Of a DNA stretch of 20,420 nucleotides, positions 13,761 through 20,420 are shown piece by piece (the first letter of the stretch is position 1; every line of letters begins with the position of its first letter). A model generated the notes under the pieces. That model was given only the letters and a program-made list of their open reading frames with translations, was not told the origin of the DNA and made no database searches. A program made the position numbers and the translations under genes. The DNA comes from JAMIFV01 sp035906055 (GTDB lineage Bacteria; Pseudomonadota; Alphaproteobacteria; Rickettsiales; JABCZZ01): the NCBI GenBank assembly GCA_035906055.1, contig JAMIFV010000070.1, forward strand, positions 1 through 20,420, given 5' to 3'.

Positions 13761-14306
13761 ATGTTCATCCAGACCGAAAGCACACCGAACCCCCTCACGC
13801 TCAAATTTATCCCAGGCGTCACCGTGATGGAAGACGGCACCGCGTTCTACACCAATAAAGACGCCGCCAGCCATTCCCCCCTCGCCCTCGCCTTGTTTGA
13901 CGTAAACGGCGTGAACGCCGTGTTTCTCGGCGGCGACTTCGTCACCATCACCCGTGCGGAAGCGGTTAGCTGGGACATTATGAAACCAGCGTTGCTCACC
14001 ACCATCATGGAATATTTCGTCTCCGGCAAAAAAGCGCAGGCCAGAAAGCAAGCTTCTGAGCCCAGCGAGAACGACAGCGAGATCGTGAAGCAGATAAAAG
14101 AACTCATCGAAACGCGCGTGCGCCCGGCCGTTGCCATGGACGGCGGCGACATCGTCTATCACAGTTTTGAGGAAGGCATCGTGCGCCTTGAACTGCATGG
14201 CTCCTGCTCCGGCTGCCCCAGTTCCACCGCTACGCTGAAGAACGGCATCGAGAACATGCTCAAGCACTACGTGCCCGAAGTACTGGCCGTCGAGGCGGTG
14301 GAGTGA
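13761..14306 (+). CDS. Nfu-type iron-sulfur cluster scaffold/carrier
   Basis: 181 residues. The Nfu_N domain (1-about 88) starts with the family hallmark MFIQTESTPNPLTLKFIPG. The C-terminal NifU-like domain (about 112-178) has RPAVAMDGGDI and the cluster-binding C149 and C152 in GSCSGCPSS. It binds a [4Fe-4S] cluster between two subunits and hands it to target enzymes. AAGGAG lies eight bases before the ATG. It is the last gene of the run that begins with the alpha/beta hydrolase and sits about 3 kb from the iscR-like gene. A mitochondrial-like two-domain Nfu is usual in alphaproteobacteria. Confidence 0.92.
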   Translation: MFIQTESTPNPLTLKFIPGVTVMEDGTAFYTNKDAASHSPLALALFDVNGVNAVFLGGDFVTITRAEAVSWDIMKPALLTTIMEYFVSGKKAQARKQASEPSENDSEIVKQIKELIETRVRPAVAMDGGDIVYHSFEEGIVRLELHGSCSGCPSSTATLKNGIENMLKHYVPEVLAVEAVE

Positions 14307-14437
14307 TCAGCAACCCATTGATTAACAGACACCAAATAAATGTCCCCCTGTAAAAATTCATACAATTGTCACACTGCGTGTGTGCTAAATGGCTATACTC
14401 GTCTGTAGTTTAAGCTAGCTATTTACAGGATACTCCC

Positions 14438-15469
14438 GTGAAAACGCACACCCCGGTCTTCCTAACCCCTGCACAGGACCTTGCCCGGCAGGTCTTTGAT
14501 GTGTTTTACTTTAAGGAAGCTAGCGACCGCATGTCGTCCGGCGGCGCACCGAACGATGCGCTTGAAGCTATGGACTCCGGCATCCGCGGAAGGCTCGACG
14601 ATATCAACTATATCTTTCGACACGGCGTTGCGCACGAAGCAAATAAAGGCGCGTTTGCATCTGAATTTTCTCATGCATTAAGAGCTGAGTTCGCCAAGAA
14701 GGGTGCGGTTAAGGGAACATGGGTCAATGAACACATGCAACGGCTGGTCTCGGGTGGGGTACTGGACCCCGAGCTGTTTGCCTGCATACATGTAGCGGCC
14801 TTCCCGGTATCCAAGATCGCTATCGGTTCCGGCATCGCTACAGCCGCAAAAGAAGCTGAGACGCCCGCGCTTGACCATGCGCAGGAATTCGCCGTAAGGC
14901 TCAAGGCAGGGCTTGAATCTCACGCGGCGCATTTAAAGCTGCTGGAAGATTCCAAGCGCCCGCGTGATCAAAGGCACTACAGAGTGGTAGCAGAACATTA
15001 TAAGGAAGCTGCAGCCAGCTTTTCCAGAGGCCTTCAGAACGCGAACGACGTAAAAGCCTATCATGCCGAAGCAAGCGCTGCTGTTGGCAGGATGGTTGCC
15101 GGTCACCCGCATATCAAAGCCACACTGCTTAATCCCGAGGTAAAGGAAGCTCTTGAGAAGCATATCGGCACTGACATCGCGGATTTTCTACAGAATGCAA
15201 CGCTTCCCGAGATCGCAGCCAAGAAAGCGGCTGATGCCGCTGCCACTGCCGCGTCTACTGCATCCGCTGTGAAATCAGCGGCAGCACAAACAGCCGCCGG
15301 ACTTGAAAAAGCAGCCACCAGAATGAGCGGCAGCGCCAAATGGCTGGTTGCCGGAGCGGGCGCTGCCGTGGCCCTTGGCGCTCTCATGCACCTGGATGGC
15401 AAGTCGCATACGCGCAGCGCGAAAAACCGTGCCAACAACCCGCTGAACGACGCGGCACTGGCACGATAA
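14438..15469 (+). CDS. Unknown Ala-rich helical protein with a C-terminal membrane segment
   Basis: 343 residues from a GTG start, supported by AGGA seven bases upstream. No signal peptide was seen. The N-terminal half is mixed and polar (YFKEASDRMSSGGAP, DINYIFRHGVAHEANKG). Residues about 150-260 look alpha helical. A low-complexity Ala/Thr/Lys helix (AAKKAADAAATAASTAS and on) covers about 256-296 and is followed by one hydrophobic segment (WLVAGAGAAVALGALMHL, about 302-319) and a short basic tail (KSHTRSAKNRANN). It is thus a tail-anchored-like or late-TM protein. No family was recognised. It stands alone, convergent with the DUF4197 gene. A secreted effector or phasin-like role would be guesswork. 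Confidence 0.65.
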   Translation: MKTHTPVFLTPAQDLARQVFDVFYFKEASDRMSSGGAPNDALEAMDSGIRGRLDDINYIFRHGVAHEANKGAFASEFSHALRAEFAKKGAVKGTWVNEHMQRLVSGGVLDPELFACIHVAAFPVSKIAIGSGIATAAKEAETPALDHAQEFAVRLKAGLESHAAHLKLLEDSKRPRDQRHYRVVAEHYKEAAASFSRGLQNANDVKAYHAEASAAVGRMVAGHPHIKATLLNPEVKEALEKHIGTDIADFLQNATLPEIAAKKAADAAATAASTASAVKSAAAQTAAGLEKAATRMSGSAKWLVAGAGAAVALGALMHLDGKSHTRSAKNRANNPLNDAALAR

Positions 15470-15504
15470 AAGCACGCACACACTCTTGAGCATTATGCCT
15501 ACAT

Positions 15505-15526
15505 TTGTATTATACAAGCTCTTTTT
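15505..15526 (+). terminator. Possible weak terminator
   Basis: TTGTA (15505-15509) pairs with TACAA (15513-15517) over three bases, then GCTCTTTTTG. The stem is short and AT-rich, so this is only a candidate for the gene ending at 15469. Confidence 0.3.
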
Positions 15527-15538
15527 GTAACGCCACGA

Positions 15539-16291
15539 TCACCTGAACACCGACTTCAGCAGGTCCGTGGTGCGCGCTGCGGGATTGGCACGGATATCAG
15601 CCTCCTGCTTCGCCAGATAATAAAAAATGCCATCCAGCGTCTTGCGGGCGACATAGTCGTTCATGTCCAGATTTACATCCGCAGGCAGCGGCAGGTCTTT
15701 AAGTCTGGCGGTCAGCGAGTTATAGGATTTGAGTGCCCCCACATCGGCAAGACTCCTGCTTATTACCGGCAACAGCGCCTCCGTCAGTTCAGGGCTGGTA
15801 GTGCGTTGGAAATACTGCGTGGCGGAATCCGAAGGGCCGCTGAGTATCCCCCGCGCATCTTCGATGCTCATATTGCCAACCGCCTTACCAAAGATGGAAG
15901 CAGCCTTTGGTGCCGCCGCCTCCGCCGCTTTGTTGATACGCGTCTCCAGGTCGTCTCCAAGCGACTGCGCGCCTATCATGGCAAGGCCGGACTTCACCTT
16001 CGCCAGCGGCTTGGGCAAGGGAATGCGGATAGCGTTGTCATTCAGGAACCCGCCGGGCCTGCCTACCTTTTTCACCGCTTTCTCGGTTCCCACGCGCAGC
16101 GCTTCCCTGATGCCCGATACGATCTTCTGATCCGAAAGCCCCGGGCTTGTATTGCTACTCGTTTTTGATGATGGCTGCGAGGATTCCAATAGCTCCTTGC
16201 CCATATTCAGCCAGTCATTGCCCGCACTGGCGGACGCGGCAACGGTGATAACAAACAAAGGTATAAGTGCAGTGCGTTTCATAAGGTACAT
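15539..16291 (-). CDS. DUF4197 domain exported protein
   Basis: 250 residues. A signal peptide ends near ASASAGNDW (about residue 24). An internal ATG three codons in (16282, MKRTALIPLF) is an equally likely start; neither has a clear ribosome site. The mature part carries the DUF4197 landmarks in order: LSDQKIVSGIREALRVGTEKAV (about 52-73), GFLNDNAIRIPLP, IFGKAVGNMSIEDARGILSG, ATQYFQRTT, then YVARKTLDGIFYYLAKQEADIRANPAARTTDLLKSVF at the end. The family is helical and periplasmic, with no known function. It lies 46 bases after the pilin-like gene on the same strand and could be co-transcribed. Confidence 0.85.
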   Translation of the reverse strand: MYLMKRTALIPLFVITVAASASAGNDWLNMGKELLESSQPSSKTSSNTSPGLSDQKIVSGIREALRVGTEKAVKKVGRPGGFLNDNAIRIPLPKPLAKVKSGLAMIGAQSLGDDLETRINKAAEAAAPKAASIFGKAVGNMSIEDARGILSGPSDSATQYFQRTTSPELTEALLPVISRSLADVGALKSYNSLTARLKDLPLPADVNLDMNDYVARKTLDGIFYYLAKQEADIRANPAARTTDLLKSVFR

Positions 16292-16337
16292 ACTCAGTTT
16301 ATTTAAGCGGCATCGCTTTTACACCCAAACTGCAAAC

Positions 16338-17126
16338 CTAATCCATTTTATAGGAAAGCTGGCACACATTCCCGGCCGTTGTCAGGTAAGTATTGCTGGC
16401 ATTGCTGCATACGGTGCCCAAAGTAGCGGCAGCATAGGCCCATATCTTTCCGCTAACCGGTTTGCCATCGTCCACTTTATTATCAATGCCTTTTGCCTGG
16501 GCAATACTAAGCACACCGCAATCATCATTGGCGATCGCAGGGGAAGTGGCGGCGCTATTGCAGACAATGGCATGCAACCAGAGTCCTTGCGGAAAATTAT
16601 ACGTGTCCAGCAGATATCCGGGTATGGTTCCGGTGTCTCCAGCCTGCCATTGTCCGGCGGCTATCATCCCGGCAGCATTATTAATCGCCAGCCTCGGATA
16701 GCCTCTGCCCAGCACAAATGTGCCGTCCGAATTAAATTTTATGAGGCCAGAGGCAGCCAGATGAATAAAGAATTTCGGCAACTCCTGCGCCCAGCTCCGA
16801 TCAGGCGATGTGGCCACAGTAGAATCACTGTAACTTTGCTCAAGTAATCCGTTTCCATTGCCTCCGCTTCCCAGCCCGAACTGGCTGGCTGTATCGCAAT
16901 CACCCGGAATACAGCTATATTTTCCCCGGAACGTGTTCACGGCGGTTGCGTAATCTTGAAACTGGCTGATTTGCGCCCGTACGGAAGAAGCGGCGATGAG
17001 ATCCCGCCCGACCAATACACCTCCTACAATCAGCCCGATAATCACCAGCACTATAGAAATCTCCACCAGCGTAAAGCCGCAAGATGATAAAAAAATCCGG
17101 GGTTCTGAAGCACGCGACAATAGCAT
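16338..17126 (-). CDS. Type IV pilin-like protein with prepilin cleavage site
   Basis: 262 residues. Prepilin leader of 17 residues ending ...SSCG, cut before FTLVEISIVLVIIGLIVGG, with the conserved Glu at +5. The hydrophobic N-terminal helix is followed by VRAQISQFQDYATAVNTFRGKYSCIPGDC, a segment usual in this pilin subfamily, then a Gly/Asn/Thr-rich globular domain of about 190 residues. Cysteines late in the protein (IVCN, DDCG, TVCSN, NVCQL) suggest disulphides. It is longer than major pilins (140-170), so it may be a minor pilin or an adhesin. No assembly genes (pilB, pilC, pilQ or gsp) are nearby. No clear ribosome site was seen. Confidence 0.85.
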   Translation of the reverse strand: MLLSRASEPRIFLSSCGFTLVEISIVLVIIGLIVGGVLVGRDLIAASSVRAQISQFQDYATAVNTFRGKYSCIPGDCDTASQFGLGSGGNGNGLLEQSYSDSTVATSPDRSWAQELPKFFIHLAASGLIKFNSDGTFVLGRGYPRLAINNAAGMIAAGQWQAGDTGTIPGYLLDTYNFPQGLWLHAIVCNSAATSPAIANDDCGVLSIAQAKGIDNKVDDGKPVSGKIWAYAAATLGTVCSNASNTYLTTAGNVCQLSYKMD

Positions 17127-17175
17127 AAGAAATAAAAAACCAGGGCGGTAATATTATATTCACCTTATATTAGCC

Positions 17176-17388
17176 TTATATTGGCATGTCTTCAACTTCC
17201 TGCGCTGCTTGCAAAGAATTTTTTACAGTATTTTCAGTTGCAGGCAGGCCGAATGCTTCCATCATTTTTAACATGTGGCATTCAATCAGCCCGGCTGGAT
17301 GCCTGAATAAATATGCACACAAAAATTCAGTTTGAAACGATCTGCGGTAATTGCTGGAAAAAAATCTGCGAATACATAGAATGCCTGT
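17176..17388 (-). other. Open frame without a start codon, possible gene remnant
   Basis: 70 sense codons, bounded upstream by TGA, lie in the gap between the pilin-like gene and the pyruvyl transferase gene. The translation has protein-like composition (SFQTEFLCAYLFRHPAGLI, then ECHMLKMMEAFGLPATE and AAQEVEDMPI). The first ATG is only at codon 39, leaving 32 residues with no ribosome site. It could be the tail of a decayed gene. No match was recognised. Confidence 0.25.
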
Positions 17389-17420
17389 TCACTTAATACT
17401 CCACGTTCATTTATTCGGGG

Positions 17421-18608
17421 GTGCGTGTGTCCACACAAAAAAAGAAAATCGCTCTAGTCTGCGCTGTGCCAAACGAACGCAACACAGGCATGGCTACGGT
17501 TGATCTGGCTGGTTTCTGTACGATTGGCGATGCATTTCCAGATGCAGAAGTTACTTTATACATATATGGAAACGTAAATGAACATAACTTCAGGGAAACA
17601 GAGTTCCCTTTCAAATACTATAATTTAACACAGAACATGGAAAAATATTTCCAGTCAGATCTATTTATATTCTGGGGAGATTTTTTTCACAGCTATTCAT
17701 ACTGGAAATATGATTTAGGTGAATGGAAGAAGGGAAACAAAGAAGAATTACCCCCAGAAGATCAGAAATGGGCTTTATTTTTCTTATCGAACTTTAGCCG
17801 GCTTGGCCTGAAGAAAGTCGTTATATTTGGCAGCACAATTATATCTAACGATGCTGAAGACGAAACAGACTTGAGTTACCACAACATATTCAGCCACTTG
17901 TTTATAAACGCACACAGTGTCTATTTCAGGGATGCGCTTTCCGCTGCAAAGATAATATCCTACAGGGGCGATGAACGCACGCTTGGGTGTGATTGCGCTT
18001 TATTGCTTAAACAAAACGACCTTTTACGTCTTAAAGACTTCAGGCAAGCGGATTCAAAGGAAGGGGTTGGTGTTTTCTTCGGAAGGACCAACTCAAAATG
18101 GCGAATGATGCTTTTTGCAAAGCTTTTATGCAGTCATTTGGAAATTAAATGCAATTGGATTCACTGGTTCTGGAGCAGGAAAAAGTTCAGGCTACTCGCC
18201 AGGGCATTTGGGCTCAACATCCAGCCAGGGTTTCATAGCCCGGGAGAAATACTGAGCGACCTGACGAATTATAAATATATAATAACGGATACGTATCACC
18301 TGTGCGTCAACGCATGGAGAATGGGGATTCCCGCTATTTGCATAGGGGAAGGCGCTTCTTATCCTGACAATAGTTTAAGCGATAAAAAGAAAGAAATATT
18401 CTATGAAATGTACGGTGCCAGACAATACTATGTATTCTCGGAAAGGCTCAAGAATCCATTTTCATTACTCAAGGAATGCCGCAGGCTGGCGAAACTCTTA
18501 AGGAATGATGCTATATCAAACAGGGTTCATGAGAATATAAAAACGCAAAGCGATTCCGCCAAAGATCGTTTAATTAAATCTCTTCAGGATATTCTTCATT
18601 CTGCCTAG
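17421..18608 (+). CDS. Polysaccharide pyruvyl transferase-like protein
   Basis: 395 residues from a GTG start; GGGGG just before it is the only ribosome-site candidate, and the GTG two codons on (17427) is an alternative. The first strand KKKIALVCAVPNERNTGMATVDLAGFCTIGDAFP has the NxGDxA-like early part of this family in altered form. VYFRDALSAAKI (Rossmann edge, about 165-177) and IITDTYHLCVNAWRMGIPAICIG (about 286-308) match the C-terminal motif of the PS_pyruv_trans domain (CsaB/PssK). These enzymes add pyruvyl groups from phosphoenolpyruvate to surface sugars. The gene is clearly more AT-rich than its left neighbours, as the next gene is, which points to transfer. The 3' end overlaps the convergent glycosyltransferase fragment by 39 bp. 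Confidence 0.7.
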   Translation: MRVSTQKKKIALVCAVPNERNTGMATVDLAGFCTIGDAFPDAEVTLYIYGNVNEHNFRETEFPFKYYNLTQNMEKYFQSDLFIFWGDFFHSYSYWKYDLGEWKKGNKEELPPEDQKWALFFLSNFSRLGLKKVVIFGSTIISNDAEDETDLSYHNIFSHLFINAHSVYFRDALSAAKIISYRGDERTLGCDCALLLKQNDLLRLKDFRQADSKEGVGVFFGRTNSKWRMMLFAKLLCSHLEIKCNWIHWFWSRKKFRLLARAFGLNIQPGFHSPGEILSDLTNYKYIITDTYHLCVNAWRMGIPAICIGEGASYPDNSLSDKKKEIFYEMYGARQYYVFSERLKNPFSLLKECRRLAKLLRNDAISNRVHENIKTQSDSAKDRLIKSLQDILHSA

Positions 18609-19247
18609 CAGTGCTTCACTTATCAGCTTATGTATTAAGTAATAATTTAATTGGTAAGAATGGAAAAATGATTTTACCACATTGGTAAAATCCCTCTGTT
18701 TTATGTACTGAATTAAGAGCCTCCATTGTAATTTGTAATTTATACTTTGATAATTCTCTTTTAAGGCTTCTTTGTCTTTCTCACTAACCGAGGTTAAATT
18801 CATCAATTCTTTATTACTGTCGCGCAGTTTACGCAAATCCTCAATGGAATGGTTTGAACTCAATGAATTTTCCCTGCACACTGAAATATACCCCTGCGCG
18901 GGGACCAAAAGAAACTTAGCACCGCTTGCTAAACATTTTGCGTATAGAATGTAATCTTCCCCTAATCTTAATTCCTCATCGTAGCTAATGCAGTTCTTTT
19001 CAAGAAACTCTTTCCTGATGACAGGCTTGAGATAGCCCAGCTCTCTTCTATAGGCTTTTGCTGTAGAGATGTTGGAAACAATAAATTCGTGGAACGATAT
19101 AAATTTCGGCAAACTATAATCCGGGCCTAATAACAGCTCCCGATGCTCATTGGCATGTTGATTTGTTAACCTCCATAAATCATCGGCGATAATGTCTGCA
19201 TTGTTACTGTAGGCAAGCACCCCCTTTAACCGTCCTGGCAAAAAATA
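18570..19247 (-). pseudogene. Family 2 glycosyltransferase, 5' end lost at an IS1595 element
   Basis: The frame runs from the IS boundary and gives about 225 residues. It opens YFLPGRLKGVLAYSNNADIIADDLWR, the stretch that follows the DxD motif in GT2 enzymes. It continues with KPVIRKEFLEKNCISYDEELRLGEDYILYAKCLASGAKFLLVP, the acceptor-side ED motif region. The nucleotide-binding N-terminus and the DxD (about 80-90 residues) are missing and are not found beyond the IS. A TTG at 19241 could give a start but has no ribosome site. AT-rich, like the pyruvyl transferase gene next to it. It should be inactive as a transferase. Confidence 0.75.
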
Positions 19248-19249
19248 GG

Positions 19250-19968
19250 GGGCTGAAGTAGCTAAGAGTTAATGCTTGGTGTGTTTATACCAGTATTTGA
19301 GCTGCTTTAGTAGTGTATTGTGTTTGCCTCCGTTGAAGCGCCATTCGCACTCCTTGAGGAACCAGTAGAAATTGTCCTGTTTGATGCCGTTGAATTTGCG
19401 CAAAGCACGCTTGGCCTGGTTCCAGAAGTTCTCAATGCCGTTGATGTGATTCTGCCGGTCTGCAAACAGCTTCGAGTGGTTAATCCGCATATGATGGAAC
19501 GCTGATACATCCAGTGCATTATAGGAGCGGAATGTGTCGGTATAAACGATGCTGTCAGGGGTGACCTTCTCCTGAATGATGGGCAGGAGTGTTTCGGTTT
19601 TCGCATTCGGTATAATGGCGGTATAGACCTTGCCGCCCCGCTTCAACAGACCAAATACCGCCACTTTTCCAGCAGCGCCCCTGCCACGCTTACCCTTACG
19701 TTTGCCGCCAAAATAGCTTTCGTCCGCCTCCACTTCGCCGGAGAGTTCGTAGCTCGGAAGCTTGCTGGCTATCAGTTGCCGCAAACGCATGAAGAACCGT
19801 ATTGCCGTGTTCGCCTGAATGCCAAGAACCTGTCCAGCGGCGCGGGCCGTCGTGCCGGATACAAAATACTCTATCAGACGAGCTTGCTGGTGGGAACTTA
19901 AGCGACTTTTTCGAACATACATCGTAGCCATTCTTAAACCTTTTCTTAGGTCTTAGCTACTTCAGCCC
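19250..19968 (-). mobile_element. IS1595-family insertion sequence, complete, about 719 bp
   Basis: Perfect 18-bp terminal inverted repeats: GGGCTGAAGTAGCTAAGA at 19250-19267 and its reverse complement at 19951-19968. One transposase gene fills the interior. No direct 8-bp target duplication is visible: AAAATAGG stands before the left end and TAAAGGTT after the right end. With the missing 5' end of the glycosyltransferase gene, this suggests that a deletion or recombination has joined unrelated flanks. Confidence 0.85.
19269..19931 (-). CDS. IS1595-family (ISXO2-like) transposase
   Basis: 220 residues, full length for the short subtype without an N-terminal zinc ribbon. The N-terminal helix-turn-helix part (LSSHQQARLIEYFVSGTTARAAGQVLGI) is followed by the DDE_Tnp_IS1595 domain: EVEADESYFGGKRKGKRGRGA (about 67-87) with the first catalytic Asp, IVYTDTFRSYN (about 128-138) with the second, and HINGIENFWNQAKRALRKFNG (about 161-181) with the third catalytic region. 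The frame is intact from start to stop, so the element may be active. Start and stop lie just inside the inverted repeats. Confidence 0.93.
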   Translation of the reverse strand: MATMYVRKSRLSSHQQARLIEYFVSGTTARAAGQVLGIQANTAIRFFMRLRQLIASKLPSYELSGEVEADESYFGGKRKGKRGRGAAGKVAVFGLLKRGGKVYTAIIPNAKTETLLPIIQEKVTPDSIVYTDTFRSYNALDVSAFHHMRINHSKLFADRQNHINGIENFWNQAKRALRKFNGIKQDNFYWFLKECEWRFNGGKHNTLLKQLKYWYKHTKH

Positions 19969-20047
19969 TAAAGGTTTTTATATATGCTAAAACAAAAGCC
20001 TTATTTAAGATCTATTAATCTACTGCGAGAAAAAGTTTCTGATTTAG

Positions 20048-20420
20048 AAGCCTAACATCCATACCGTGCTTACTGATAACGGCGCCCGGTTCTGTATCCA
20101 GCCGCGTTATCGTAACGGGGCAACCGCACGCTTCATGCGGCACATGTTCCATATCCGTTGCCTGGAACACGGCATCGGGCACCGGCTGACCAAACCCAAT
20201 CATCCCTGGACCAATGGACAGGTGGAGCGCATGAACCGGACGCTCAAAGAAGCTACCGTCAAGCGATACCACTACCAATCACATGCTCAATTGAAGGAGC
20301 ATATCGCTAACTTCCTGAATGCATACAACGTCGCAAAACACTCCAAGGACTCACACCTTATGAATACATCATCAAATCCTGGCAAAAAGAGCCAGAACGA
20401 TTTAAAATCAACCCAAACCA
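20048..20420 (+). pseudogene. IS481-type transposase remnant, truncated and frameshifted
   Basis: The frame after TAG 20045-20047 gives IHTVLTDNGARF (second catalytic Asp of the rve domain), then LEHGIGHRLTKPNHPWTNG and QVERMNRTLKEATVKRYHY (catalytic Glu), then HIANFLNAYNVAKH. The reading then shifts to another frame, LQGLTPYEYIIKSWQKEP and ERFKINPNH, which is the known C-terminus of IS481-family transposases. About ten bases appear to be lost near 20340. The N-terminal half with the helix-turn-helix and the first catalytic Asp is absent. The window ends before the stop. Non-functional. Confidence 0.85.

Noticed and set aside
14366..14399. TTGTCA and TATACT upstream of the Ala-rich protein gene as a promoter
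   Set aside because: The spacing is 22 bases, too long for a sigma-70 promoter, and no extended -10 pattern fits.
19242..19976. 8-bp target-site duplication around the complete IS1595 element
   Set aside because: AAAATAGG and TAAAGGTT are not the same, and shifting the boundary by one or two bases does not help.
20015..20278. An 87-codon minus-strand frame at the right end
   Set aside because: It lies opposite the recognisable IS481 rve-domain remnant and has no features of its own.
1..20420. CRISPR array, tRNA or rRNA genes, toxin-antitoxin or restriction genes
   Set aside because: No regularly spaced repeats, no RNA gene signatures and no defence-family motifs were seen on either strand.

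Overview
The window reads as a chromosomal segment of an alphaproteobacterium. The evidence is the gene content: an Ohr-type peroxidase, a short EpsC-type CysE overlapping an IscR, an Nfu scaffold with the N-terminal Nfu_N domain, a DUF4197 protein, an orphan VirB2-like pilin and IS1595/IS481 elements. Most of the window is moderately GC-rich, but a visibly AT-rich stretch lies between about 17.1 and 19.25 kb. The taxon is inferred from family content only; no rRNA or tRNA gene is present to settle it.

Layout. 1-200 is the right end of an IS1595-family insertion sequence. 267-6243 is rich in stress and envelope-protection genes: a hemerythrin-like protein, a tiny hydrophilic N/Q/D/R-rich protein, a secreted protein made of two 67-residue repeats, a CsbD-like protein, a cfa-hemerythrin operon, an hsp20 gene with a coupled small exported protein, and ohr. 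6307-7421 (minus strand) holds a VirB2/TrbC-like pilin, an O-methyltransferase and, fused to it by an ATGA overlap, the gutted remnant of a glutamine amidotransferase gene. 7560-9640 is an OmpR/CusR-type two-component system. 9708-10816 (minus) is a cysE-iscR operon with a good match to a type 1 IscR site in front of it. 10916-14306 is a co-directional run of an alpha/beta hydrolase, manC, an unknown secreted protein and an Nfu iron-sulfur carrier. 14438-17126 holds an unknown Ala-rich protein with a C-terminal membrane segment, a DUF4197 protein and a type IV pilin-like protein. 17421-19247 is an AT-rich, probably transferred surface-glycan segment: a polysaccharide pyruvyl transferase-like gene and a glycosyltransferase gene whose 5' part has been removed at a complete IS1595 element (19250-19968). 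The window ends in a truncated, frameshifted IS481-type transposase.

How it fits together. Cysteine supply (cysE), iron-sulfur sensing (iscR) and iron-sulfur delivery (nfu) lie on either side of one divergent promoter region, and the IscR site suggests autoregulation. manC (GDP-mannose) and the pyruvyl transferase and glycosyltransferase point to surface polysaccharide. The left third looks like a stress-protection neighbourhood (peroxide, membrane cyclopropanation, chaperone, hemerythrin).

The least expected structure is a pair of about 74-bp inverted-repeat elements (1891-1964 and 9638-9710). Each is bounded by TA, and each begins exactly at the stop codon of a gene. The copy at 9638-9710 fills the entire gap between two convergent genes and supplies both of their stop codons. 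No CRISPR array, defence system or complete new multigene system was recognised.
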